From Chionoecetes opilio (taxonomy: Eukaryota > Arthropoda > Malacostraca > Decapoda > Majidae): a DNA stretch of 64,000 nucleotides. The notes below the pieces were generated by a model. The model was not told the origin of the DNA. It saw only the letters and a list, made by a program, of their open reading frames with translations, and searched no databases. The position numbers and the translations under genes are program-made. Below are positions 11,341 through 22,505 of the stretch, piece by piece (position 1 is the first letter of the stretch; each line of letters starts with the position of its first letter). The stretch covers positions 151,061-215,060 of the forward strand of contig JACEEZ010026156.1 in NCBI GenBank assembly GCA_016584305.1, written 5' to 3'.

Positions 11341-11955
11341 AATTACCCGATTTAATGATCTTTTTAGTTAGTTAACGCTAATTTATGTATGGTTCTGATT
11401 CATTTATCAGAAAACGAAATATAGCAATGGAAAGCTAATTAAATTCCACTTCTATTGATATTCTCCATGTAAAATGTTTTTATGCAAAATATTAAGTAGC
11501 GAAGAGTTAAAGTTCATGCATATTTCTTGAGAGTCTCATAATGGCATTTCTTTAGTCTGTTTTACGGTTTTTTATTTATTAAAATTATAGAACAAACATT
11601 TCCGAAGATAACAATATATCTTTTATTCTCAATCAATCAATCATTGGGGGCATACGCCGGGGGGCACGTCGCCTCGCCCACCCTACGACGCCACTCCCGG
11701 GGGTCACCACGCGCGAATTCCCATGCAGGCTCCTTTCCCATACCAAGCAGCTCTCGACAAGAAACATCAACTTGCCCCAGCCACGAGCCTTGTGGGCGCC
11801 CCTTGGTCTCCTCCACGCGGATTGCTCTACAGATACAACCGATGGGAAGGATCGGTTCAGGGTAGCGTGCCACATGCCAATAGCCGAAGTTGGCGCTGAC
11901 GGAATATGCAGGTAATAGGCCTCGATCAGTCTCACGGTGCAATCGCTGATTTGAA

Positions 11956-12393
11956 CTAATCATCCCAGCGATACCCCATGATTCTGCGAAGACACTTATT
12001 ACCAAAAGCATTGATTCGTCTCTTCAAGTCACTATTTAGTGTCCATGTCTCACAACCATAGAGTAAGACAGGGATCACAAGCGACTTGAAGATCCGGATC
12101 TTTGTCCTCCTGCAAAGGTACCGACAACGCCAAATACTCCCGCTGAGCGAGTCCATAACACCGTGGGCTATGCCAATCCGCCGTAAGGCTTCTTGACGTG
12201 ACCCGCCGTCATTATGGACTGCGCTACCAAGGTATGTAAAACTTTCCAAGATCTCAATGTCCTCGCCACACGCATGAACAGACTGTACTGCTTCATCTAG
12301 TAAGTCTCCAAACACCTGGACCTTGGTCTTGAGCCAGGAGACCTCAAGTCCCAAAGGCTTTGCCTCCTCGTGCAGCGCCTCGAGAGCCATCAC
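11956..12393 (-). pseudogene. RTE-like RT thumb and connector (145 codons)
   Basis: This continues the RT just after the FADD box. It reads ALHEEAKPLGLEVSWLKTK, then VHACGEDIEILESFTYLGS, then the Cys/Trp-rich IPVLLYGCETWTLNSDLKR segment and CLRRIMGYRWDD. These blocks are typical of RTE-type elements widely seen in arthropod genomes. The next frame (11,637-12,011) overlaps it and carries the final domain with LGQVDVSCRELLGMG, so a one-base shift lies near 11,960-12,010. Confidence 0.8.
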
Positions 12394-12408
12394 CAGGACC
12401 TCCAGCGA

Positions 12409-12783
12409 CTAAGCAAAGATTACTGCATCATCGGCAAAAACAAGATCAGTGATCTTGGTGTTGCCGAAGGATGCTCCACAATCACTTTGATCTACAACCT
12501 TGTCCAATACCCAGTCCATACAAGCGTTGAAAAGTGATGGGGCAAGGACGCACCTTTGCCTCACTCCTGTATTCACAGGAAAGAAGCTGGATACACCTGC
12601 CCCACACTTCACAGCACTCTCAGTCCCAGAATACAGACCAGTTATCAAACCAATAGTCCTTGCAGGAATCCCTCGAAGTCGCAGAAGATCCCAGAGTGAC
12701 TCACGATGCACGGAGTCAAACGCCTTCTTGAGATCAACATAGGCTGCAAGTATCCCCTGTCGAAACTCACGTCGGCGTTCCAC
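12409..12783 (-). pseudogene. RTE-like RT palm (124 codons, truncated 5')
   Basis: The frame holds LKKAFDSVHRESLWDLLR at the start (RT motif A, catalytic D in AFDS), the motif B region GVRQRCVLAPSLFNACMDWVL in the middle, and ends with motif C as VFADDAVIFA at residues 114-123. A stop follows directly, where the copy at 3,155-3,373 has SLEVL, so a point change or indel separates it from the downstream frame at 11,956-12,393. The ATG is an internal methionine, because the element is 5'-truncated. The encoded enzyme would be a target-primed reverse transcriptase. Confidence 0.8.
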
Positions 12784-13356
12784 CAGGACACGACAGTGTC
12801 CACGTCACGACACGACACGTCAGTATAATATATTTTATACTGATAAACATATATTAGGTACGAAATTAACCGATTTCATGATGTTATGTATTTAGTTAAC
12901 GCTAATTTATGCATGCTGCTAATTCATTTATCAGAAAACAAAATATAGCAATGGAAAGCTAACTAAATTCCGCTTATATTGATGTTCTCCATGTAAAATG
13001 TTTTCGAGAAAAATATTAAATGGCGAAGAGTTTAAGTTCATGCATATTTCTTGAGAGTCTCATAATGACATTTCTTTAGTGTGTTTTACGGGTTTTTATT
13101 TGATAATATTATAGAACAAACATTTCCGAAGATAACAATATATCTTTTATACAGATAAACATATAATTAGGTAGGTAAACTTGTCATCTAGGTGGCCTCG
13201 TACTGACTCCGTCCGTGACGTCATCAATCTCAGGCGCAGGCTTTTACATAACACTTGCCCGTAGGCGAAAAGGTCGGTTGCCAGATACCATACATACAAC
13301 TACTACAAGTGAAGAAATATTGTTACTGATGTGTAAAGTGTTAATTTATGTTGCGA

Positions 13357-13805
<449 letters not shown>

Positions 13806-14106
13806 GAAGAAGAAAAGAAGAACGAACTTTTTTGGCCTTTAGCAATCCCAAAAATTAAACTCTAAAACTTGTATAATAAAAGGGTTTGGGTCTGTTGAGC
13901 CGGAGCTCTTTTAGGACCTTTTTGGCGAAATTATTCCCTTTTAGGTCAGATAAATAAGGCCCGTGAAATAATAAAAATAAAAAAATGCTTTCCCTTTAAA
14001 AAATACCAAAATATTACATTAAAAATAGTTAATAACTACAAAAAAATTAAATATGTGAAAAAAAAGTGAAATAAAAAATGGGATATACGAAAATTTGAAA
14101 AGGCAA
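13806..14106. other. Unassigned AT-rich spacer
   Basis: Homopolymer-rich sequence with no recognised feature. Confidence 0.4.
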
Positions 14107-14118
14107 TGGAGAGAGAGA

Positions 14119-14161
<43 letters not shown>

Positions 14162-14200
14162 AGGGGGAGAGGAGAAAGGAGGAAGAGAGGAGATGTCTCT
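14107..14200. repeat. Short (GA)n microsatellite
   Basis: GA-rich tract with GGGGAG variants bordering the GC-rich block. Confidence 0.85.
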
Positions 14201-16070
14201 TAATCCTCATCCCTAACAGTAGGGTTTGGGAGGGACCTCCCCCTCGGACCTGCTCCTCCGCTCCCAAATCATGGCAAGACTCCCGGGGGACCCCCTGGAT
14301 CCCGGGCCCGCCCATCGCGGGTTTATTCCCGGGACATCGCGGGGCCTTGTGTGTTTTGCACAAGGGCCCCGCAAAGCTCGAACAGCTGGCATCACGGGAC
14401 ACCTGTGGCGCTGTTCCGAGCTCCCTGCACACCCGAATCTGAGGGGGGGGGTGAATGGGAGCACGTCAGCCAATACCCGGTGGAGGTTTCCGTTCCACGG
14501 GATCGGTCCTGGGCCCCATCCTATGAACATTTATTCAATGACCTCCCCCAAAAGCTCCCTGGGGGGGTTCTGCCTATGCGAGACTGCCCGTGACCCACAC
14601 CTACACCAGAGAGGAGACGGGAAAACGGAAAATCCGAAAACCGTCAACTTGGGACATCACGGCCCGGGGGAAGACGGTGGCAAGTCAATTTTTGCTGCCC
14701 GAGAAACCTGGCCATGGTTTTATCACTTTCGAAGGAGGACTCCAGCTTCTCGGGGGGAAGCGAATTTTTGGGGGACGATCCCTTGCCATCAAGGACCCAT
14801 CAACATTTTGGGGGGGGAGGTTGACCCCAGGCTCAGCTTTGCCCGCACCTGGAGACCGTGGCGCGTCGAGCCCCTGAGGGGATCCCCTGCCCGAAAGGCA
14901 TTCTGACCTGCCCCCTCATGCGGCGTAAAAGGCCCAAGGGAGGCCTCAGGAGATAGTCTCTCACCTGGTGAGTAGTGCCCAGTCCCCTTTACTGCTGGAA
15001 AAATTTGCAGAGACGTGCTGAGCGCCTCATACACCTAACCGCCGACCCAAAATCACATAAAAGTCGCCGCGCAACAGTGGCGGCAGCAGCGCGACGACAA
15101 CAACAACAAAATCACTGCAGTCCAACAACATCAGCGCAGCTCCCAAAAACACCCCGCAAAACAAAAAAAACGATACAGCACGAGCAGGGGGGGATGATCC
15201 CGTCCCATTTTTACAATCGGGGCACCGGGGGGGAACGGTACCCTCCAGTGGCACAAAGCCCCGGGCAACACTTTCCCCCCTTTCAGGTCTTCGGGGCCGG
15301 GGGGAAGTCTGTGCGCGTACAGGGCGGTTGTCAGGTGACTCCTCCCAGGCCTGAGGACCCCCCACCGGATGGGGCCCGGGGAGCCTTTACTTGGGCCAGG
15401 CGACCTGTGGAACGCCTTAAGGGGGGGTGGATGTCGTGGCCATGAACATCCGCGGGGAAGTGGCGGGCCCCAGAGGGGCCGCTTTCATCGCCTTTGTGAC
15501 CGTAGGCGGATACAGTTCGTGTCAATAGTACACACAGGACACAGTGACACAACCCCTGTGACCACTGACATAGTTACAAGTGTAGGATTGCATGCTCGGT
15601 TACAACCAAGAAAATCCCCGGGTTTGATCCCCGGGGGGGGGAAAAAAAAGGCGTTTCCTTTAAAACCCCAGCCCTGTCCACCCGCAGTGAATGGGTACCG
15701 GGGGTTTTGCCAGGGGTTTGTGACCCCCCCCCCGGGGGGTGGCTTCGGCCCACCCCTAACCACTAAGGATGAGTGATAAAAATGTTTATATGGAGACTGG
15801 GGCCCACGAGGTTGATCTGGCCCGTAAATACAACTGATGAATACACATTGACACTTGGGAGACACAGTGACTACAGTGTACGGGCAAAATGTGCCCCGAC
15901 AAATGCCGGGGATGGATAGTGACCCTCCCTGTAAAACTGTGTACTTACACTTAGTTTTATTTTTTAAAGGCATGCTTGCGGGTAGAGTCCTGGGGCAGGG
16001 GAATTTGCTTCTGCCACTTAATGCCTTCATCAACCTCCTTTGCAATTTTTAGCCCCCTGTCAACCATGGT
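14201..16070. other. GC-rich block with inflated homopolymers, unidentified
   Basis: Nearly 1.9 kb rich in runs of G or C, for example at 14,441-14,449, 14,811-14,818 and 15,726-15,739. Several overlapping frames of 80-230 codons exist on both strands, but none shows a motif I can assign. The many G/C homopolymers resemble systematic base-calling error, so frames here should not be trusted. Codon-level reading cannot establish a gene. Confidence 0.4.
15575..15770 (+). mobile_element. Possible tRNA-derived SINE, degenerate
   Basis: A B-box-like GGGTTTGATCCCC lies at about 15,618-15,630, preceded by an A-box-like GGATTGCATGCTCGGTTA. It is followed by a body ending CCCTAACCACTAAGGATGAG. The order suits a tRNA-derived SINE head and tail. 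The homopolymer noise prevents a secondary-structure test. Confidence 0.35.
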
Positions 16071-16074
16071 GTAA

Positions 16075-17412
16075 GTTTTAAAAAAAAAAAAAGAGTAAAA
16101 AAGTATATATAAAATATATATATTATATAATAATAATAATATAAAATATATATATTATAATATTTAATATTATAATAGGAAATTATATATATATAATATT
16201 ATATATATTATATTATATATATATAATAGTAATATATATATTAAAAAATGTATATATAAAATTTATTATATATTTATGATAATATATATATATATAATAG
16301 ATATATATAATAGAAATTTTTATTATATATAATATAATAAAATTTTATATATATAATAATATATTTTTAAAATTTAAAGTTATATATATATATTATATAT
16401 ATTATATATAATAATATAAATACTATATATATAATATATAATATTATATAATATAATAATTTATATAATTTTAAAATATATATTTTATATAATATTATAT
16501 ATATAAAATTTTAATATATATAATATATATATAGAATATATTATAATATATTATATATAAAATTTTATATATAATTTTTTTAATTATATATATATTATAT
16601 AAAATTTTTATATATAATATATAAAATATAATAATATATTTTATAAATAATATATATATATATATATTTTTTAAAATATTTTTATTTAAAATATATTATA
16701 TTTATTTTTTATATATATTATAATATATTATATATATATAATATAATATATATAATAATATTTATAAAAAGAAAAATATATATATAATTATTATAAATAT
16801 ATATATATTTTTATTATATAAAATATATATTTTAATTTTTATATAAAAATAATTATATATATATTTTATATCTAAAATATATATATTAAATATTATATAT
16901 ATAATATATTTTTATATAATTTTTAATATTATTTTATTTTATTATATAATATATATATATTTTTATATATATTTTTATATATTAATATATATTATATATA
17001 TATTATATATATATTTTATAATATATATATATAAAAATATTTTTGTATATAATATATATATATGTATATATATATAATTTAATTATTATATATTATATAT
17101 ATATATATATGTATATTATATAAAATTATATTTGTAATATATATATATATATTTATATATATATATATATTATATTATATAATATAATATATAAATATAT
17201 TTATATTATATATAAAAATACAAATATATATTATATATATATTAAATATATATAAAATAAGTTAAATATATTTTATATATATTTATATATATATATATTT
17301 TTATATATATAATATTTTAATATATATATAAAAATTATATATAATATATATATATATATATATATTATAAAATTATATATATATATATATTATATAAATA
17401 TATATATATAAA
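16075..17412. repeat. Extended TA-rich low-complexity tract
   Basis: About 1.3 kb of TA dinucleotides mixed with short A and T runs (TTTTAAAATT-type). No unique sequence long enough to assign. Confidence 0.9.
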
Positions 17413-17475
17413 TAGAGAGAGAGAGGGAAAGAGGGGAGGGGGGAGAGAGAGAGAGAGAGAGAAGAGAGAGAGAGA

Positions 17476-17535
<60 letters not shown>

Positions 17536-17575
17536 CGACCGAAGCGGGAGCGAGGAGCGAGCGAGCGCAGAAGAG

Positions 17576-17608
<33 letters not shown>

Positions 17609-17609
17609 A

Positions 17610-17647
<38 letters not shown>

Positions 17648-17665
17648 AGAGGGGAGGAGGGGAAG
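17413..17665. repeat. (GA)n microsatellite with GAGCGAGC island
   Basis: GA array interrupted near 17,532-17,570 by GCGACCGAAGCGGGAGCGAGGAG-like sequence, similar in style to the island at 6,640-6,680. Confidence 0.9.
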
Positions 17666-17734
17666 ATTTTTGTTTTATAAATTTTAACGCTCAAAGGTTG
17701 CCGATACAGAAATTTTGCCTAATATGTCAACGTT

Positions 17735-17895
17735 TAATGAACACAGGCAGGGCATGGTAGGTCGGTACGGTAATATTTTTTAATTTTACCAGATTAAAAC
17801 AGACCGTAATCCGTTACGTACCGCATATTTTTTCGTACCGTACTGGTACATTAGTTTTCGTACCGTAATTTCGAACTATTTTTGTACCCAAAAAA
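17735..17895. repeat. TACGG/CCGTA-rich block
   Basis: Repeated TACGGTA, CGTACCG and CCGTAAT strings beside a GGCAGGGCATG anchor. In inverted orientation it resembles the TACCG-rich blocks in the 3' parts of the I-like elements (34,133-34,290, 46,922-47,072 and 53,238-53,392), which also adjoin CATGCCCTGC. Confidence 0.6.
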
Positions 17896-18068
17896 AAATT
17901 GACTTTCAGAAACAAAATCAAAAATTTACAAAAAAACAAAAATTTTCAATTTGTTAATATACCATACTTTTGCGGGATACAAAAACACATAGTAAATTTT
18001 TACCCATTTTTCTTATTACTAATACATTTCATAATTACATCCTATACCCAAGACTTACAAATCATTAA
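17896..18068. other. Unassigned AT-rich spacer
   Basis: No recognisable content. Confidence 0.4.
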
Positions 18069-18195
18069 CTATATATATATATATATATATAATATATATA
18101 TTATATATAATTATATATATATATATATATAATATATATTTTATATATATATTATATATTTTATATATATATATTATATATTATATTATATTTTA
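18069..18195. repeat. (TA)n microsatellite
   Basis: TA array with TTTTA variants. Confidence 0.9.
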
Positions 18196-18261
18196 TTTTT
18201 TCTTGTTGATTCATCATATGTTTTTGGGGGGGGACAGAACACCGGGATATTGGGGTTTTTT

Positions 18262-18980
18262 ATCGCAAAGTTTTTGCCAAGGCACTTTGGGTCATCAGGC
18301 TAAAAAAAGTTAAAATTTAAATATGTAATCTAAAAAAACGAACATCTAAAAAATTTAAATTTTAAGAAAAATAAAATATTCCCATATTTTTCTAAAATTC
18401 AAATAATAAAAAAAAATATAATTTGTACTTAAAGGACCTTGGTGTATTGCTGTCTGATTTGGGAGAGGATGAATGAACACTAGTTTTTTTTTTTGGGTGA
18501 CATTTCACTTTTTGGGGCGATCGAACCGAGAGTCGGGGATCAAACAGTGGAGTCATTTGAGTATATGTAGTTGTTGTGAAAAAACTTGGGTTTTTAAGTC
18601 AGGGGGCAAAATGCTTGATGTGTTCTTTAATAAATTAGTGTCACAGGGGAGGTGCCTTGATAGGTCTAAAAATCATTCATAGAAAAAGGGTGATCTAAAT
18701 CATGTGAGTGTGAGCGGGTTTCAGATTTCGAAGGGAAAAAAATGGGGCGACCAGTACGGCAGAAAACCTTTTTTCTCAGAAAGCCCAAGGTTTGATTCCT
18801 TGTCGTCTCGCCACTATCTAGCGTTACAACTAAACATTTTTAATTTATTTAAAATTTTGTTAAAATAAGGGGTTTAGGTATAGACTTTATATTTGAAATG
18901 AGTTCTTTTGAGTAAGAGAATTATAAAAAAAATTAAAATTTTTAGTTAGGAAATGTGATTTTAAAAAGTCATTGAGTTTT
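18262..18980 (-). mobile_element. Penelope-like element, copy 2, 3' half
   Basis: Reverse-complementing this stretch gives sequence collinear with 1,525-2,250 of the first Penelope-like copy. It runs from the hammerhead-like terminus (18,265-18,300), through the AT-rich 3' UTR (18,300-18,440) and the GIY-YIG-encoding region (about 18,690-18,850), to the end of the RT (to 18,980). It is heavily altered by base changes and lengthened homopolymers, so no frame survives. Confidence 0.75.
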
Positions 18981-19145
18981 TTCAAGGCTACCCCCTCAAA
19001 TTAAATTTAAACAATCATTCAAAGTTTTAGATAAAAAATTTAAACCCGATCGAACAACCCGAACCCAAATTTGACACACCAGTTAAACTCCCTTTTATGG
19101 CCATCTCAGTTACACCCTTCGTTTTCGCTAAAAAACCCCAAGTAT
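18981..19145 (+). mobile_element. Penelope-like element fragment in opposite orientation
   Basis: This stretch follows 1,375-1,535 of the first copy on the same strand, including the block TATGGCCATCTCAGTTA at about 19,097 (TATGGCCATCTTAGTTA in copy 1). It lies head to head with the minus-strand copy ending at 18,980. The TA array at 19,171 ends it. Confidence 0.65.
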
Positions 19146-19170
19146 ACCGAGTGCTCGTCACCCCCGAAAA

Positions 19171-19175
19171 AATCG

Positions 19176-19212
<37 letters not shown>

Positions 19213-19242
19213 ATATATTATATAATATATTAGATATAATAT

Positions 19243-19273
<31 letters not shown>

Positions 19274-19295
19274 ATAATATATAATATATTATTAT
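19171..19295. repeat. (TA)n microsatellite
   Basis: TA array with ATAATATA variants. Confidence 0.9.
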
Positions 19296-19459
19296 ACCAA
19301 TTTTGGTTTTTTTTAGTTTATGTATTAATCGTAAAGGCCCCGATTTCATCAATAATATCTTCCTTCAAACCTAACCTTTTTAAAACGTTTAGGGTTAGCG
19401 CAACCCCGAGATGTTCTTTCAACCTGGCCCGCGCACAGGAGAGCAATAGCCCCTTAGAT

Positions 19460-21617
19460 CTGCACAAACAAAAGACACGCACGCGAAAGAAAAAACGAAC
19501 GCAACACACACCAAAACAAACATACAAAAAAACAGACACGCACGACACACAAACAAAAAGACAGCACGACCACACACACAAAAAAACCCAGGACAGCACG
19601 GGCTCAAACAAAAAAACACAGACACACACCAAACAAATAACACGCACAGCCAAAAAAACAAAAAAGGGGCCGCCCCACAACACAAACAAAAAAACACGCA
19701 CGCACGCAAAAACAAACAAACAGACACCCCGCACCACAAAAACAAAAAGAATGCACCCACACACAAAAAAAACAGAACGCACAAAAACAAACAAAAAGAC
19801 CAAAACGACACACACAAAAACAAACAGACTCACTCACACACACAAACAACAGACACGCACACGCACACAAAAAAACAGACATCACCCCAAACAACCGCAC
19901 AAAACACAAACAAACGACACGCAGACAACCCAAAAAGACACGCACGCAAAACACACAAACAAACAAACAGACGCACACACAAAAAAACAGACAGCACACA
20001 CGCAAAAAACAAAAGCACGCACGCACACACACACAAACCAAAAAAAGAGACACGCACTACACACAAACACAAACAGAAGACACGACACCCCATGCAAACA
20101 AACGACACGCACAAACAAACCAACAAAAAAGACACATACGCACACACAAAAAAACAAACAGAAAACACACACACAAACAAAAAGACCGCACACACACAAA
20201 CAAAAGACACGATACACACAAACAGACACACACACACAAAAAAAAACAAACACGCACACACAACCAAAAAAAACAACACCACACACACACACAACCACAC
20301 CCCAAAAACACACACAACAACCGCACACACACAAACAAAAAAACGATACGCACACACAACACACAAACAAACAGACACGGGCTCACACACACACACACAC
20401 AGACCCAACACACACACACAAAAAAACAAAGCACACACCACAAAACAAATAAACAGACAGGACACACACAAGCAAAAAAACAGACACCACACACACACAC
20501 ACACACGCAAACAAACAGACACGCACACACACAAAAAACAGACCCACACACAAACAGACACGCACACACAAACAGACCGCAACAACACACAAAACAAACA
20601 ACACGCCCCACACACACACACACACACAAAAAAACAGACACGCACACAACACCCACAAAAAAACAGAAACCACAAACAAAACAGACACACACACACACAC
20701 ACACACACAATCCAAAAAAGACACGCCAACACACACAACACAAACACACAAAACAAACAGACCCCCACACACACAAATAAAACGCACACACAAAAAGACA
20801 CGCACACCACACACACAAACAAAAAAGACACCACACACCACACACCAAAACAAATAACAGAACGTCACACACCACACACACAAACAAACAACACGCCACC
20901 AACACACACACCACACACAAACAAACAAAACCCCCACACACACCCAAAAACACAAACAAACAGAAACACACACACACACACAAACAAACAAACAGACACC
21001 ACAAACAACCACAAACAAACAAAAAGACCGCCACACCACACACAAACAAAAAAAACACACCACACGCACAAACAAACAAACAGACACGCACAACACACAC
21101 AAACAACAGACACACACACACACCACACACACAAAAATAAACAACACGCACAAAACACAACAAAAAACAAACAAACAGAAACGCAAAAACACAACAAAAG
21201 ACAGCACCACCACAAAACAAAAAAAACAAACAACACGCACGCCACAAACACGAACAAAACAAAAACAAAAACACAAACAACAAACAAACAACACACACAA
21301 CACAAAAAAAACGGACCAAAACACAAAACACACCACAAACCCCAAAAAAACACACGCACGGGACACACAACAAAAAAACAAAACCCCCCACACACACAAA
21401 AAAACCCCAAAAAAAAAAAAACCCCACACACACAAACAAAACAACACGACAACCACCACCAAAACAAATAACAACACCCACAACAAAAAACACGACACAA
21501 AAACACACAAACAAACAAAACAAACAGACACACACACACCACACCCATAAAAAACACGACAACACACACACAAAAAAAAAAACAGACACGCAACACCACA
21601 CAAAAAAGACAGCACGC
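19460..21617. repeat. CA-rich compound satellite (long copy)
   Basis: About 2.15 kb built from CACACA, AAACAAACA, CAGACACGCACG and related segments. Frames of hundreds of codons on both strands (threonine/histidine/lysine or cysteine/valine-rich) are repeat translations. The array abuts an LTR at 21,618. Confidence 0.95.
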
Positions 21618-22505
21618 AGGTAGGGGTAAAAAATTACCATTAACCGTGTAAATTTATTTAGTGCCCCCTTTGGGGTGTCTCTAAAAGTCCTGGTTACCCC
21701 CTGCCACCACCCACTTTAAGTGGGAAAAATATATGAATGAACAAAAATAAAAGTTTTAAAAAAATATGTAAGTACGGGGAAAAAGAATGACAACGCGTAA
21801 TATATTTCTATTTATAATATTTTTAACTCTTTACTGTCTCACTTGGAAATTTATTATACTTTCACAATTATCTTAATATAATTTTTCCTTCCCCTCCTAG
21901 CGAACGCACGCGAATGCTCAAGTCGTTATTTAATATAGTTTCATCTTTGGAAATTTGGGTTCACGTCACCACATTAACGATACGCCATGTAATGTCAAGT
22001 CGTCATCCTAATTAGTTTACATCTCTGGTAATTTTCAGTGGGGCACTGTTACCATTAAGATCCATATGAAATGCTCAAGTCTTTATCCTAATAAATTATA
22101 CGAGTTTCCCCCTTTCCAATTTTCCCCCTCTCATTTATTTTTTTTTTCCCTTTCTTACCCCCTTTCCCCCACACGGCTGGCGGGGGCTGTTGCAGTTCCC
22201 CCTTGCTAATTTGTGAGCGTTTGGCCCCCTGGTCCCCAACAGCATCCTCCCTTTGGGCCCCTTTACCAAGGGCGAGAATATCCCCTCCCCCACAGGCGAT
22301 TAACTCAATGAACGTCGAGCTGCTTCAAAAATTATCTACCCTAGAACCCCCGTTCTCACCTCGTTTCGCTAGTGTCTAATTACTACTGGTTTAAAAATAA
22401 GCCAACCAGTGATTCAGGAATGAGGGTGGAGGAAAATTCCTCGTTAGCTTATTGATATTTATGGTTTTTTTATCTTTTCCCCCTATTAAGTAATTTCTCG
22501 CGTAA
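21618..22505 (-). mobile_element. Ty3/gypsy LTR, extra copy (noisy)
   Basis: Matches the LTR at 25,175-26,068 along its length, with many lengthened homopolymers. It joins integrase sequence on its right and the CA-rich satellite on its left, the same arrangement as the copy 3.5 kb to the right. Confidence 0.75.

Larger units (their letters stand above)
11626..12790 (-). mobile_element. RTE-like non-LTR retrotransposon, copy 2, 5'-truncated
   Basis: Reading leftwards from 12,790, the element enters inside the RT (VERRREFRQGILAAYVDLKKAFDSV) and passes through GVRQRCVLAPSLFN and FADDAVIFA at about 12,410-12,450. It then continues through the thumb and C-terminal domain with YGCETWTL and NKCLRRIMGYRW, and finishes at a WRRRVGEATCPPAYAPND-type terminus near 11,637. 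Its 3' end carries short tandem copies of TCAA (plus strand, 11,627-11,643), the kind of short-repeat tail typical of RTE elements. Three long segments in different frames indicate only a few indels, fewer than in copy 1. Confidence 0.85.
11341..13180 (-). repeat. Fold-back repeat, minus arm, split by an RTE-like insertion
   Basis: The same blocks as in 10,861-11,340 appear in reverse orientation at 11,341-11,625 and again at 12,833-13,180. The symmetry centre is at about 11,340. The RTE-like element fills 11,626-12,790. The sequences bordering it, ATATCTTTTAT on the left and ATATATTTTAT on the right, look like an imperfect target-site duplication. Confidence 0.85.

Noticed and set aside
14226..14906. 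A 226-codon plus-strand frame in the GC-rich block
   Set aside because: No recognisable motif, overlapping long frames on the other strand, and homopolymer inflation makes the frame unreliable.
18745..18815. tRNA-like structure with an acceptor stem, a CAAGG/CCTTG T-arm and a terminal GCCA
   Set aside because: The stretch is collinear with the inverted GIY-YIG region of the Penelope-like element (about 1,690-1,770), so the cloverleaf-like pairing is probably coincidental.
19318..21640. Very long cysteine/valine/phenylalanine-rich frames on the minus strand and threonine/histidine-rich frames on the plus strand
   Set aside because: They are translations of the CA-rich satellite, open in several frames on both strands, with no domain or start context.
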